Source: Candidatus Acidianus copahuensis
GTDB lineage: Archaea > Thermoproteota > Thermoprotei_A > Sulfolobales > Sulfolobaceae
Assembly: GCF_000632495.1 (NCBI RefSeq)
Contig: NZ_JFZT01000039.1
Location: forward strand, 52,501-116,500
DNA length: 64,000 bases
Reading direction: 5' to 3'
A program made the position numbers and the translations under genes. This document shows positions 42,859-52,488 of this stretch, in pieces. Position 1 is the first letter of the stretch. Every line of letters starts with the position of its first letter. The notes under the pieces were generated by a model, which made no database searches, had not been told where the DNA came from, and saw only the letters and a program-made list of their open reading frames with translations.

Positions 42859-44743
42859 CTACTCTAAAGTAGGACTAAAAGTTGGATTGGAAATTCATCA
42901 ACAATTAAACACAAAAAATAAACTATTCTGTAACTGCCCAACCATACTTGATGAGAAGTTTAAGTATACGTTAACAAGATTCCTTAGACCAGTAATGAGT
43001 GAAACAGGAGAGATAGATACTGCGGCTTTGTTTGAATGGAGCAAAAACAAGGAATACATCTACCAAATTCCCATAAAGTCGTCTTGCTTAGTAGAGTGTG
43101 ATGAAGAACCTCCTCATTCAATTAATGAAGAGGCTATACTCATAGGATTGGCTATGACCTTAGCCTTTCATGGAAATCCCATAGACGAGATCTATACAAT
43201 GAGAAAAGTGGTAATTGATGGTTCAAATACTTCTGGGTTCCAAAGGACTACAATAGTTGGATTAGGAGGATATCTAGACGATGATGAGGGAAAGGTAACT
43301 ATACAGACAATAGCTATTGAAGAAGATGCATCAAGAAAGGTTGAAGATAAACGCGAAGCAGTTATATACAACTTAGATAGGCTCGGTATTCCTCTAATAG
43401 AAATATCTACTGGTCCAGATATTCATTCGCCAGATCAAGCTAAGAGAGTAGCGTTCAAGATAGGTCAGACTCTAAGATTAACTGGAAAAGTAAAGAGGGG
43501 TTTGGGTACTATTAGACAAGATCTCAATGTCTCAATTTCTGGAGGAGTAAAAACTGAGATTAAGGGGGTTCAAGAACTAGACATGATACCGGAAATAGTT
43601 AAGAACGAGGCATTACGTCAGCTAGGTCTACTTTCCATAAGAGATGAGATAAGAAAAAGGACTACTAAAGACGAAGTGGAAAAAGGGATGATAATAAAGG
43701 ATTTAACAAAAATCTTTGAAGAAACTGAAAGCAAGCTAATAGGAAACGAGATAAAAAGAGGAGGAAAGGTCTACGGTATGAGGGTCCCTAAATTTAAGGG
43801 AATATTCGGTATTGAGTTAGAGCCTAATAGAAGGTTTGGGACTGAGGTCTCAGATTACGTAAAGGTTCTATCCGGTCTTGGAGGAATATTTCACTCTGAT
43901 GAACTCCCAAATTATGGAATTACTGAGAAAGATGTTAAAAAAGTCAAGGAGGAACTTAATGTTCAAGAAACGGATGGCTTCATTATGATAGTAGGGCCTA
44001 AAGTAAAGTTAGATCAGGCAATAGGCGTTATTAGGGAAAGGATAATCATGTCTTTTGACGGCGTTCCAAAAGAGACTAGAGGATCCAATCCAGATGGAAC
44101 TACAAGATTCTTAAGACCTCAACCAGGTTCGGCTAGAATGTATCCAGAGACAGACATTCCACCTCTTAGACTTACTGAAAGTCTATTAGACAAAGCTGAA
44201 AAGATTGTCCCACCAACTCCAGAAGAAAAAATGAAACAATTATTAACCCTTGGACTCAGTGACGAACTAGCGAAACAACTTATTAATAGTCCTAACATTG
44301 ATCTCTTCGAACATCTAGCTGAAACTTTTTCCCCAAAGGTAAGCCCGTCTCTAATAGCATCAACTCTTGAGAACACGATAAAATACGTAAAATCTCAAGG
44401 AGGAGATATAAGCTTAATAAACGATCATGTACTAGAGGAAATTTTTAATGCGATATCTGAAGACAAAATAGCTAAAGATTCAGTTACAGAAGTACTTTTG
44501 GCATTTAGTAAAGAGAAGGGCGCTAAACTAGAGGAAATAATTAAGAGATACTCATCTATTTCTGAACAAGATCTGGAAAACATAATAGATGAAGTAATAA
44601 ATAGTTCAATAGATGAAATAAAATTGAAAAAGGAAAAAGCGTTTAATCTGATAATGGGGCGGGTAATGAACAAAGTAAGAGGAAGAGCAGAAGGTAAAAG
44701 AGTAGCAGAGCTAATTAAGGAGAAACTACAAAAACTAGATTGA
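42848..44743 (+). CDS. gatE: Glu-tRNA(Gln) amidotransferase subunit E (GatE)
   Basis: The kinase and transamidase subunit of GatDE, an archaea-specific GatB relative with an AspRS-like insertion. It has GLEIHQQLNTKNKLFCNCP near the N-terminus, EISTGPDIHSPDQAKR and the RTTIVGLGGYL segment. The tail domain (VRGRAEGKRVAELIKEKL) binds tRNA. The 631 aa length is full. Follows gatD with an 11-nt overlap. Confidence 0.97.
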   Translation: MEIDYSKVGLKVGLEIHQQLNTKNKLFCNCPTILDEKFKYTLTRFLRPVMSETGEIDTAALFEWSKNKEYIYQIPIKSSCLVECDEEPPHSINEEAILIGLAMTLAFHGNPIDEIYTMRKVVIDGSNTSGFQRTTIVGLGGYLDDDEGKVTIQTIAIEEDASRKVEDKREAVIYNLDRLGIPLIEISTGPDIHSPDQAKRVAFKIGQTLRLTGKVKRGLGTIRQDLNVSISGGVKTEIKGVQELDMIPEIVKNEALRQLGLLSIRDEIRKRTTKDEVEKGMIIKDLTKIFEETESKLIGNEIKRGGKVYGMRVPKFKGIFGIELEPNRRFGTEVSDYVKVLSGLGGIFHSDELPNYGITEKDVKKVKEELNVQETDGFIMIVGPKVKLDQAIGVIRERIIMSFDGVPKETRGSNPDGTTRFLRPQPGSARMYPETDIPPLRLTESLLDKAEKIVPPTPEEKMKQLLTLGLSDELAKQLINSPNIDLFEHLAETFSPKVSPSLIASTLENTIKYVKSQGGDISLINDHVLEEIFNAISEDKIAKDSVTEVLLAFSKEKGAKLEEIIKRYSSISEQDLENIIDEVINSSIDEIKLKKEKAFNLIMGRVMNKVRGRAEGKRVAELIKEKLQKLD

Positions 44744-44769
44744 TGAAGAATTACCCCCGGACCTGAAAG

Positions 44770-45782
44770 ATGAAGAGAAGGCATTTGTCGGAAATCTATA
44801 ATGAATTTACCTTTCCTTTAAGGAATATGGAAAGTGTTAAGTTAAGTGATGAGGATCTAAACGTAGAACAGCTCCCTCAATTTCTTAGGAGGATGAAAGT
44901 TAACCAGATCTCATGGAAATATAACGCAAAGATCGTAGGAGTTGATGGATCTTACGTTGAGACTACGGGAGATGGGGAAAAGGTAATAGTTAGAACACCA
45001 ATAACAATAATGTCGATACCATGGAGTTTTCCCAAAATAAAGGCTGAAGCAATTAAGAATTTGGCTATAGATTTACTTCCATGCACAGAAGGTGAAGGTG
45101 TAATAAACCCGTCTCCATGGGAGAGAAGAATGGACTACCTTATAGGCCCTGGAGAATTCACCTCTCAACCAAAAAGAGGGCTTAAAAGAGATATTTTAAC
45201 GTCGGATAAAGTGTTGAGTACTGGATTTTTCAATCCAATTTTTATTTTTTAAACCCAGTATTTATCCAAAAATCTAGTAGTTTTATCGACTTTTACTCTT
45301 CTTTTTTATCCTTACAACTTGAGGAATCAATCTCCCTCATTTCTGAAAAACCGTTCGAAGTAGAATTCCAAGCTGGTAAAGTGAAGGTAAGCGATAATGT
45401 AATTATCTTAAGGACTAAGATATGGGAGTCAGCTAAGCCCTTTAGATTGAGCTGGGAACTAAGAAATCCGTTAATTACAACAGATTGTAAGCCTAAGTAT
45501 AACGTAAGTTTATACAAGTTTGAACCAGCGTCCATAGTTCCTCTTTGGATTGAATATAACCAAGGAAACCTCCTTTTAGACATAGCAAACCTATCAGATC
45601 TTCCAGTCGTTTTTACTTTGACTATAGCTGGGAGGATTGTAAAGGCCTATGCAGATGATGAGGAAATTAAACCTGAGTTTGATAGGATTAAAGTTCCAAT
45701 AAAGAGATGGGGAATAAAGGAGATAAGGATAGAAGTAAAGAAACTAATCGAACAATTTCTAAAAAGGAAAGTCAATGGGTAA
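44770..45782 (+). pseudogene. Unknown 337-aa protein split by a -1 frameshift in a T run
   Basis: Two open frames, 44770-45252 (160 aa) and one ending at 45782, join seamlessly if reading slips back one base in the T6 tract just before the TAA at 45250. The second frame is open and protein-like from the shift site (FLNPVFIQKSSS...) to its stop. An internal GTG at 45381 would discard about 45 coding residues. The C-terminal part looks like a beta sandwich (IEYNQGNLLLDIANLSDLPV). I do not recognise the family. The join may be a sequencing error, a real mutation or programmed frameshifting. It lies 26 bp after gatE and overlaps the convergent HTH gene by 11 bp. Confidence 0.72.
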
Positions 45783-46146
45783 CTGAAGTTTCGTATATGC
45801 ATAAAGGTATATCCATTCCGTTTCTTTTCAAAACCTTCTTTCCTTCTGAGCAAAGGATACAATAATAGCTAGAAAGATTATTCTCATCCGAACCTATCTT
45901 TTTGACAAGCTCGTCTATCATTTCCATCATTTCGTCATCGTTCTCTATTATATCCTTAACCAAGTTACCTCTTTTACCGTTCATATAATTAGCAACAGCA
46001 GCAGGAGTTACACCCATTAGTATTGCAGCCCTATATATAGGCATGCCTCTATCCTTTACCAGTTTTGTTGCTATTATAGATCTAATAGCCGGCAAGATCT
46101 CCTTGACGGATATTTCACAGGGTGGAGTAATTGACACTTCGATCAA
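45772..46146 (-). CDS. Small HTH transcriptional regulator (COG2522-like), 124 aa
   Basis: A helix-turn-helix of the Cro/XRE kind, GMPIYRAAILMGVTPAAVANYM (split across about residues 34-55), followed by charged helices. A C-terminal CILC is part of a possible half metal site. It is a compact archaeal regulator type. It is downstream-convergent to the frameshifted gene and separated from nrdJ by only 38 bp on the same strand, so it could be the tail of the nrdJ transcript. Target unknown. Confidence 0.8.
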   Translation of the reverse strand: MIEVSITPPCEISVKEILPAIRSIIATKLVKDRGMPIYRAAILMGVTPAAVANYMNGKRGNLVKDIIENDDEMMEMIDELVKKIGSDENNLSSYYCILCSEGKKVLKRNGMDIPLCIYETSVTH

Positions 46147-46184
46147 TTAAAATTTAGCTAATCGAATATAAAAATATATTCGTA

Positions 46185-48665
46185 TTAGAGCTCACAGGTC
46201 TTGCAACCACCAGCATAGTTCTCGTCTACTTCAACAAACTTTTCTATCCTGAGTCCTTTCTGTTGTTGTTCTTTTTTCTCTTTCTCTTCTCTTTCCTTCT
46301 TTATACCGAAGTAAATGACTTGTTGAGACTTTGACTTATCTCTGTAAATTGTGATTCCCTTTATCCCTAATTTCCATGCCATCATGTAAACTCTCTCAAC
46401 AGTCTCAGTTGACTCTTCAGACCTTAAGTTGATTGTCTTTGACGTCCCAGAGTCATTCCATTGCTGCCATGAAGCTTGGTGCAAAACATGATATTCAGGC
46501 GGAACTTCATGAGCGGTTCTAAATATCTCCCTAATCGTTCTAGGCATAAATACATTTTCTCCAACTGTACCAGTTTCAGCGATTTTCTTAACAACCTCAG
46601 GGTCGTCTAATTCATACTTTCTCAAATACTCTAGGAAGAGAGAATCTACTTCAATGAATCTGCCTACTGCAACGTTTCTAACAAAAGCTAATGCAAAGAG
46701 TGGTTCTATAGATGATGAAGTACCGGCAATTATTGATATTGTACCTGTAGGAGCTACGGAAACTACAGTTGAATTTCTTATTCCGTACTTCATTCTGTTA
46801 ATCTTTAGTTGAGAAAAATCAACGTCTACCACTAACCTCTTTACCTTATCTGATAACGTTCCCTTTATTCCCGCTATCTCCAAAAGTTGTTCAAAAGGCC
46901 TAGCATTATCAAATATGTCTCTGTAATACCTTCCATCATATGCTGGGAATGACCCTTTCTCTCTAGCTAGATCCACTGAAGCCTTATACGCATGATAATA
47001 TATGAACTTCGCTAGATGGTAAGACATGTAGAGAGCATCAACGCTATCATATGGGATTTTCAGTTTAGCTAACATCCTAGCTAGTCCCATAACGCCTAGT
47101 CCTACTTTCCTTGTCCTCTTAGTTCCCTCTTCTATCTGCTTCAAAGGATACCTGTTAGCATCAATTACGTTATCCAAGAAACGGACTGCTAGTTCTACTG
47201 TTTGTGCTAAACCTTCCCAGTCTACCATAGGTTTACCGTTATTCTCAATAACAAACTTTTCTAGATTAATAGAACCTAAGTTGCATGATTCCCATGGTAA
47301 TAAGGGCTCTTCACCGCATGGGTTTGTTGCTTGTATCTTCCCTAAATAATAGACCGGATGTCTTCTATTTATTTCATCAATGAAAAGCAAACCCGGGTCT
47401 CCGCTATCCCAAGCCCCTCTAATTATTTCGTCGAATAAGGATCTGGCGTTAATCCATCTAGTTATTGCCCCTTCTTTTTCAGCTATTGCCAAAGCCTCAT
47501 CAATAGTTATTACTTTGCTATCGTCTAACCAAATTGACCCTCCTTTCTCCTCAAGTTCGTTTAATATCATATCCTGAACCCACTCTTCCTTCATGTAGTT
47601 TCTAGCCCTTACGATATAGTAATCATGGTCTGTGTTAGGAATTTTCGTTTTTCTAGGAGTTATTAATGGTATACTTTCCCCTTTCTCTATAGCCTCCATA
47701 AAATAATCGTAAACACCTACTGATATGTTAAAATTCTGTAGCTGAACGTCTTTTAATTCACCAGTCTTAGCGTGAATAAAGTCCTCAATATCAGAATGCC
47801 ATACGTGCATAACACCCATGTTTGCACCTCTTCTTTTCCCTCCTTGTTTCACTACATCTGTAGATACATCAAAGATTTTCATAAAAGATACGGGGCCAGA
47901 CGCTACGCCAGCAGTTGACGCAACAACGTCTCCTTTAGGTCTTAACTCTGAAAAGTCAAATCCTGTACCTCCACCTTGTTGATGAACTAAAGCCATTGCT
48001 CTTAATGTGTCATATATACCATCACCTTCTTGTGTAGTCATGGAGTCCTTTACTGGTAGAACAAAACATGCAGAAAGAATACCTAGCCTTGTTGCACTAT
48101 TCATCAATGTTGGTGTATTAGGTAAAAACTTAAGTGACGACATATTCTCGTAAAATTCATTTTCTATTTTTCTTACTTCCTCTTCTGATTTCCCATATTG
48201 CTTTTCAACGTTGGCTAAATACTTAGCAACTCTCCTGAACATCATTTGAGGAGTTTCAATATATCTTAACGTATTCGGGTCTTTCAAGAGATACCTAGCC
48301 TCTAACACTTTCAAAGCGTTATAACTCAACAACAAATCTTTCTCGTCTATTTCCTTCCATTTTCCCTTACCAAAAACGTGATTGTATATCCTTGAAAGGA
48401 CATACTTTTTTGCAACCTCTAGTAAGTTAGGATAAGAGAGATAAGAGTCGATTAAATTTCTCTCAACAATATCTGCAACAGTCCTAGTATCAATAGTGTT
48501 ATCCTTTGCTGTACTTAATATATCTGAAGCTACACCATCAATAACTTCAGATGGAAGAGAGGGGAGTTTCTGAAGTATTTTCTCTAGCTTAAACTCCTCC
48601 TTTCTACCATCACGCTTTAAGACCTTAACCTTACTAATAGCTGTAAGGCTAATACTAGTCTGCAT
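46185..48665 (-). CDS. nrdJ: Adenosylcobalamin-dependent ribonucleotide reductase (class II)
   Basis: Reduces ribonucleotides to deoxyribonucleotides through a B12-generated thiyl radical, so no R2 partner is needed. An N-terminal ATP-cone (KVLKRDGRKEEFKLEKILQK) senses dATP/ATP. The active site has SACFVLPVKDS, NPCGEEPLLPWESCNLGSIN and APTGTISIIAGTSSSIEPLF. The redox-active C-terminal pair is GGCKTCEL. The 826 aa length is normal. A 480-bp regulatory-looking spacer lies upstream. Confidence 0.95.
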   Translation of the reverse strand: MQTSISLTAISKVKVLKRDGRKEEFKLEKILQKLPSLPSEVIDGVASDILSTAKDNTIDTRTVADIVERNLIDSYLSYPNLLEVAKKYVLSRIYNHVFGKGKWKEIDEKDLLLSYNALKVLEARYLLKDPNTLRYIETPQMMFRRVAKYLANVEKQYGKSEEEVRKIENEFYENMSSLKFLPNTPTLMNSATRLGILSACFVLPVKDSMTTQEGDGIYDTLRAMALVHQQGGGTGFDFSELRPKGDVVASTAGVASGPVSFMKIFDVSTDVVKQGGKRRGANMGVMHVWHSDIEDFIHAKTGELKDVQLQNFNISVGVYDYFMEAIEKGESIPLITPRKTKIPNTDHDYYIVRARNYMKEEWVQDMILNELEEKGGSIWLDDSKVITIDEALAIAEKEGAITRWINARSLFDEIIRGAWDSGDPGLLFIDEINRRHPVYYLGKIQATNPCGEEPLLPWESCNLGSINLEKFVIENNGKPMVDWEGLAQTVELAVRFLDNVIDANRYPLKQIEEGTKRTRKVGLGVMGLARMLAKLKIPYDSVDALYMSYHLAKFIYYHAYKASVDLAREKGSFPAYDGRYYRDIFDNARPFEQLLEIAGIKGTLSDKVKRLVVDVDFSQLKINRMKYGIRNSTVVSVAPTGTISIIAGTSSSIEPLFALAFVRNVAVGRFIEVDSLFLEYLRKYELDDPEVVKKIAETGTVGENVFMPRTIREIFRTAHEVPPEYHVLHQASWQQWNDSGTSKTINLRSEESTETVERVYMMAWKLGIKGITIYRDKSKSQQVIYFGIKKEREEKEKKEQQQKGLRIEKFVEVDENYAGGCKTCEL

Positions 48666-49145
48666 TATATGATCATATATCTTTATCGTAGAACTTTTTT
48701 AATTTAAGACAATTATGGCCAAGGTAATACCTCTTCATATGCTCATAGCCATATGCTCATAGCCAAGGTAACGCACCTTCATATGCTTAAATCTAAATAC
48801 TGTCGCAATAAGGTTCCATTCGACAACGACTCAAGCCTAGCCTTTTAAGGGGGGGGGGGTAAGTTTTTTGTACTCTACTGAATACATAAAGACTTTTTTT
48901 GCTAAGACTAATTAATCAATATCTAAACTATGAATATCTCATTTAGGGCTGTAAAATTATATATCAATTAAGTAAAATGACTTTATAATAGTTTTTAAAC
49001 TTTTCCTACACTGATCTAAAATTATTTCATGAACTGAAGAGATATATGGTATATTAATTATTAAGTTCAAACTATCTTATTTGGCTAAATATGAGAAACA
49101 TGCTATAAATCGAAAAACAGAATTGAGAGTTAGAGAATTCCACTG
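48666..49145. other. AT-rich spacer upstream of nrdJ with repeats and a G tract
   Basis: No gene seen. The left part holds a tandem 14-bp repeat and a degenerate 26-bp repeat; a run of 11 G lies at 48849-48859. The remainder to the tRNA-Arg 3' end is AT-rich. The repeats lie within 130 bp of the nrdJ start and could be regulatory. Confidence 0.55.
48718..48787. repeat. Clustered short repeats upstream of nrdJ
   Basis: A perfect 14-bp tandem duplication (ATATGCTCATAGCC at 48737-48750 and 48751-48764) is flanked by a 26-bp imperfect repeat (48718-48743 and 48762-48787, four mismatches) that begins GCCAAGGTAA and ends TTCATATGCT. The layout suggests repeated binding sites or slippage. Confidence 0.65.
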
Positions 49146-49223
<78 letters not shown>

Positions 49224-49230
49224 ATCTATG

Positions 49231-51087
49231 TCACATTTTAGTTAATGAAACTATACCAAGAACGTCTAAGCCATTTCTAATTACTGTTTCCACTCCCTTA
49301 ACGAGGAATATTCTTGTAGTTCTATTTCCATCATCTTTCTCTTGTAATACTCTTTCTCTATCATACCATGAATTGAAGAGATCGGCTAATTTTCTTAGAT
49401 ATACTATAATGGCCTCAGGTTGTAAATTATCGGCAGAACTTGAAAAGACCTCTGGAAACTTTGCTATACTGATGAGAATTTTTCTCTTATCTTCAACTAT
49501 ATCAGAAAGATTTGCGTTCTCTAACTTGGGCTTTCCTTCTAACTTAGCCAAAATGTTATATGCCCTTGCATAGGTGTATTGTAAATATGGCCCGCTATTT
49601 TCCTCAAAGTTCGTGACTCTGCTAATATTGAATGAAACAGGTTTATTAGCTGAAACTGATAGCAGGGCATACCTTATAGCTGCATTTACTATCTCGTCTA
49701 TGTTTTCAAGGACTCCGCCTTTTTCTTTTACCTTAGTCTTGACTACACTGCTCACTTTCTCGTAAATTTCGTCTAACGAAACGTATTGCCCACGTCTACC
49801 ACTCATCTTCATTCCTTGCAAGCTTACCATGCCATATGAATAATGCACTAAGTTTTTGGCTATCTCTGGAAAACCTAAGATATACAGAGTTGCCCTTAAT
49901 TGCATCTGTGGGACAAGTTGCTGTTCGGCTATGACGTTTATTACTTTGTCCGCCTTAAATGAAGAAAATTTGTAAAGAGTGTAAGCTATATCTCTCACAG
50001 TATAAAGCGAAGTTCCATCAGATCTAGTAAGGACTAGAGGGGGAATTTCTAGGTCCTTGGGTATTCCAACCTGTTCTCTTGCTTCATCGTCTAAGAAATC
50101 GTCTAAGTCAAGTGCCCATGTACCTTTATAGTTAATCTTAGCTCTAGACTCAAAAGCAGAGTATAAGATATCCTTTACTTTTCCGCTCCAGAGAAGATCG
50201 CTTTCATAATCAAAGTTATCAAATGAGACATGAAGTTTAGATAAACTTTCCATAAATCCCTCCAAAGCGTAATTAACATACTTCCTTACAATAGCCTTTA
50301 CTTTCTCGTCTCCCCCCTCATAGGATTTTATTAATTTAGATATTTCTGCCTCCGGATCTTCATCTTTCCTTATCTCTTCTGCTAGAAGATCAAAGATCTT
50401 CTCGTCCTTTTCTCTTAGCTCTTCAGCAATAGCAACCAACTCGTCTCTTTTTTCTATTTTTTCCTTATATCCCTCTTCTGTAGATTCCAGTTCTTTGCTT
50501 AAATTCCTTATTTCTAGAATTATATTAGTCATAGCATATATTGTACCTAACCACAGATCTTTCTTAATATTAGGAGGAGGTTCTGGATACCCTAATTTAT
50601 GCAAACCATAAATCAAAAGTGCTACTTGCCTTCCCCCGTCATTGACGTAAAACCTTACGTTAACTTGATGTCCCCTAGATTTAAGTAACCTTGATAAGGA
50701 ATCTCCTATTACTACGTTCCTTAAATGACCTATATGAAGAGGATGTATTGGATTCGCGCTCGTGTGCTCAACCACTATTCTTCTAGGTTGATCAACCTTA
50801 ACTAATCCAAAGTCGTCAGTAAAATTAGAAAATAGTTGTGTAAAAAGTTCTCCCTCATTTAGCTCAGCATTTATAAAGATACCATCTCTTTTCATTGACC
50901 TTATCAATTTTCCGCTATAATTAACTTCCAAGTTAAAGTTTCTAGTAACAGAAGGTAAAGGTAAGGATAGATCCCCCACTTCCCTGGGTGGATATTCAAT
51001 ATTACCTAAAATAATATTCTCCCTCACATTCAGTAAGCTAGAAAGTTGTCTAGCCATTTCTTTTTTAGCTTCAGCTAGTACGTCCAC
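49231..51087 (-). CDS. argS: Arginyl-tRNA synthetase
   Basis: A class I synthetase charging tRNA-Arg. N-terminal Add1-type domain, HIGH signature in IHPLHIGHLRNVVIGDSLSR (about residue 115), KMSK-type motif GMKMSGRRG and a C-terminal anticodon-binding helical domain with SGPYLQYTYARA-like ENSGPYLQYTYARA. The 618 aa length is normal. A tRNA-Arg gene follows after 10 nt, giving enzyme and substrate in one locus. Confidence 0.97.
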   Translation of the reverse strand: MDVLAEAKKEMARQLSSLLNVRENIILGNIEYPPREVGDLSLPLPSVTRNFNLEVNYSGKLIRSMKRDGIFINAELNEGELFTQLFSNFTDDFGLVKVDQPRRIVVEHTSANPIHPLHIGHLRNVVIGDSLSRLLKSRGHQVNVRFYVNDGGRQVALLIYGLHKLGYPEPPPNIKKDLWLGTIYAMTNIILEIRNLSKELESTEEGYKEKIEKRDELVAIAEELREKDEKIFDLLAEEIRKDEDPEAEISKLIKSYEGGDEKVKAIVRKYVNYALEGFMESLSKLHVSFDNFDYESDLLWSGKVKDILYSAFESRAKINYKGTWALDLDDFLDDEAREQVGIPKDLEIPPLVLTRSDGTSLYTVRDIAYTLYKFSSFKADKVINVIAEQQLVPQMQLRATLYILGFPEIAKNLVHYSYGMVSLQGMKMSGRRGQYVSLDEIYEKVSSVVKTKVKEKGGVLENIDEIVNAAIRYALLSVSANKPVSFNISRVTNFEENSGPYLQYTYARAYNILAKLEGKPKLENANLSDIVEDKRKILISIAKFPEVFSSSADNLQPEAIIVYLRKLADLFNSWYDRERVLQEKDDGNRTTRIFLVKGVETVIRNGLDVLGIVSLTKM

Positions 51088-51141
51088 TGGTGGTATTAGG
51101 GAAAATGGGTTTTAATTCTTTTTTAGCTTAACTCATTATAC

Positions 51142-51336
51142 ATGAAAGTTGCAGATATACTCGTAGTAGAGTCAGAAAAGAAGAAAATCAATGTCAATAC
51201 AATAGAGGATGAATTGAATAAGATAACAAACGTTGATAAGATCGTAATAAATAGAGTTCACATACCAGAGGGGAACGATGAAGATGATAGCATAATAGGT
51301 ATTCATATAGTAGTGAGAGATGTTGTCGAAGCGTGA
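51142..51336 (+). CDS. Small hypothetical protein, 64 aa
   Basis: Begins MKVADILVVESEKKKINVNT and has a compact ferredoxin-like strand/helix pattern without motifs (IEDELNKITNVDKIVINRVH). It overlaps the next Cys-rich gene by 17 nt, suggesting coupled translation. Divergent from argS. Not recognised. Confidence 0.65.
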   Translation: MKVADILVVESEKKKINVNTIEDELNKITNVDKIVINRVHIPEGNDEDDSIIGIHIVVRDVVEA

Positions 51337-51709
51337 CATATGTCCTTACTACAGAAGTGGATTTTGTGTTTCATCTATGCTAGATTCTCCCTCAGATGTA
51401 GTAGTAAGCGCTAATAGATGCTTTAAAAATTTTAAAAGTTGTAGATATTTTGTAAGTAAGCATGATGAAGAGGAGGAAAAAGTCGGACTAGAAAGCTATG
51501 AAGAGGAAAAAGTTGAACAGGAAATAAAATTCTACGAAAAAGTAAACGTATTAGAAGATAGAATAGATAGCGAATGTGAATTTTTCCAGCTTATAAAAAC
51601 GTCGAGTGGGTTTGTAGCAAAATGCACCTTATTAGGGAGGATATTAACTGAATCTCATGCGAAAAATTGTGGAAAATATTGGCAAAACTGCCCTATAAGG
51701 GTAAAATAG
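51320..51709 (+). CDS. Cys-rich protein with two CPYY/C-type modules, 129 aa
   Basis: Two similar Cys clusters flank an acidic linker. The N-terminal one is CPYYRSGFC then RCFKNFKSCRYF; the C-terminal one is CEFF...CTLLGRILTES...NCGKYWQNCP. Each has about four Cys with Tyr/Phe between, suited to zinc or an Fe-S cluster. A related pattern occurs in the 112-aa gene at 55760. No family recognised. Metal binding is inferred from spacing. Confidence 0.7.
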   Translation: MLSKRDICPYYRSGFCVSSMLDSPSDVVVSANRCFKNFKSCRYFVSKHDEEEEKVGLESYEEEKVEQEIKFYEKVNVLEDRIDSECEFFQLIKTSSGFVAKCTLLGRILTESHAKNCGKYWQNCPIRVK

Positions 51710-51711
51710 AC

Positions 51712-52011
51712 TTATTCTGTACCAAGTTTAGCGTAACGACCATCTTCTAGAAGAGTTACACGCCCTTTTTCTGATAAATCAGCTAAAGCTCTCCTTATTT
51801 TATCCTCGCTTGCAATACCTGATAGTTTACTATGAAGTTCCTTTAAGTTCATAGCTTTTTCCGACAATAAATCCAAAAGTATCTGTTTAAGTTCTTCCTC
51901 ATTTGGAGCAGTCATAACGACTATATCCTTATCTGAATAAACAACTTTTAGTTTGTTTTCTACATCATTCGTATCGCCAACGTCCTTTTTCTTCCTCTTT
52001 CTGCTACTCAT
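51712..52011 (-). CDS. Small winged-helix protein, 99 aa
   Basis: Basic N-terminus (MSSRKRKKKDVGD), then a winged helix: KQILLDLLSEKAMNLKELHS, then IRRALADLSEKGRVTLLEDG with the wing at the end. It probably binds DNA or RNA. Convergent with the Cys-rich gene, 2 bp between stops. Target unknown. Confidence 0.72.
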   Translation of the reverse strand: MSSRKRKKKDVGDTNDVENKLKVVYSDKDIVVMTAPNEEELKQILLDLLSEKAMNLKELHSKLSGIASEDKIRRALADLSEKGRVTLLEDGRYAKLGTE

Positions 52012-52122
52012 AACACTTACCCTTTATTAACATAACCCTTTTACTTTTTAAATATTATCAACAACGTAATGAGTTAAGCCTTTTATAGAATCAAAGAATA
52101 TTACCCTTTTAGGGAAAGAATT

Positions 52123-52479
52123 TTGTCCCAACCAGACTTTCTAAGGCACGTAGCAAGTCGCGTAATAAGTCCAAACTCTCTAGATCTAAAAAGGCTAGAT
52201 GATGTGAGGAGGCTTCTTGCTGCTGCAGAGGCAAAGTATAAGTTTTCCTCCTATGGTGGAGATCCAAAGAAACTAGTTAATTATCTACTTAGCCCAGATT
52301 TCACAGAATTAACCTTCATTCTTGGAACAGATCTTACCAAAAAGCTCCTAGAGGAAATCATAAAGGATTACGATTACCAAGAAATAAAGGACGCCGCAAA
52401 AAAAATTCTTGAGGAAATAGATGGATATACAGAAATGGAAGATAAAGACGCTGTAATTACATATAAAAGAGGATTATAA
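52123..52479 (+). CDS. Conserved hypothetical protein, 118 aa
   Basis: A mainly helical protein starting MSQPDFLRHVASRVISPNSL from a TTG, followed by LDDVRRLLAAAEAKYKFSS. It has no signal peptide or Cys. A TATA-like CTTTTATAGA lies at 52080-52090, about 35-40 bp upstream. Convergent with thermosome, 9 bp apart. Function unknown. Confidence 0.68.
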   Translation: MSQPDFLRHVASRVISPNSLDLKRLDDVRRLLAAAEAKYKFSSYGGDPKKLVNYLLSPDFTELTFILGTDLTKKLLEEIIKDYDYQEIKDAAKKILEEIDGYTEMEDKDAVITYKRGL

Positions 52480-52488
52480 AAAAGATTT

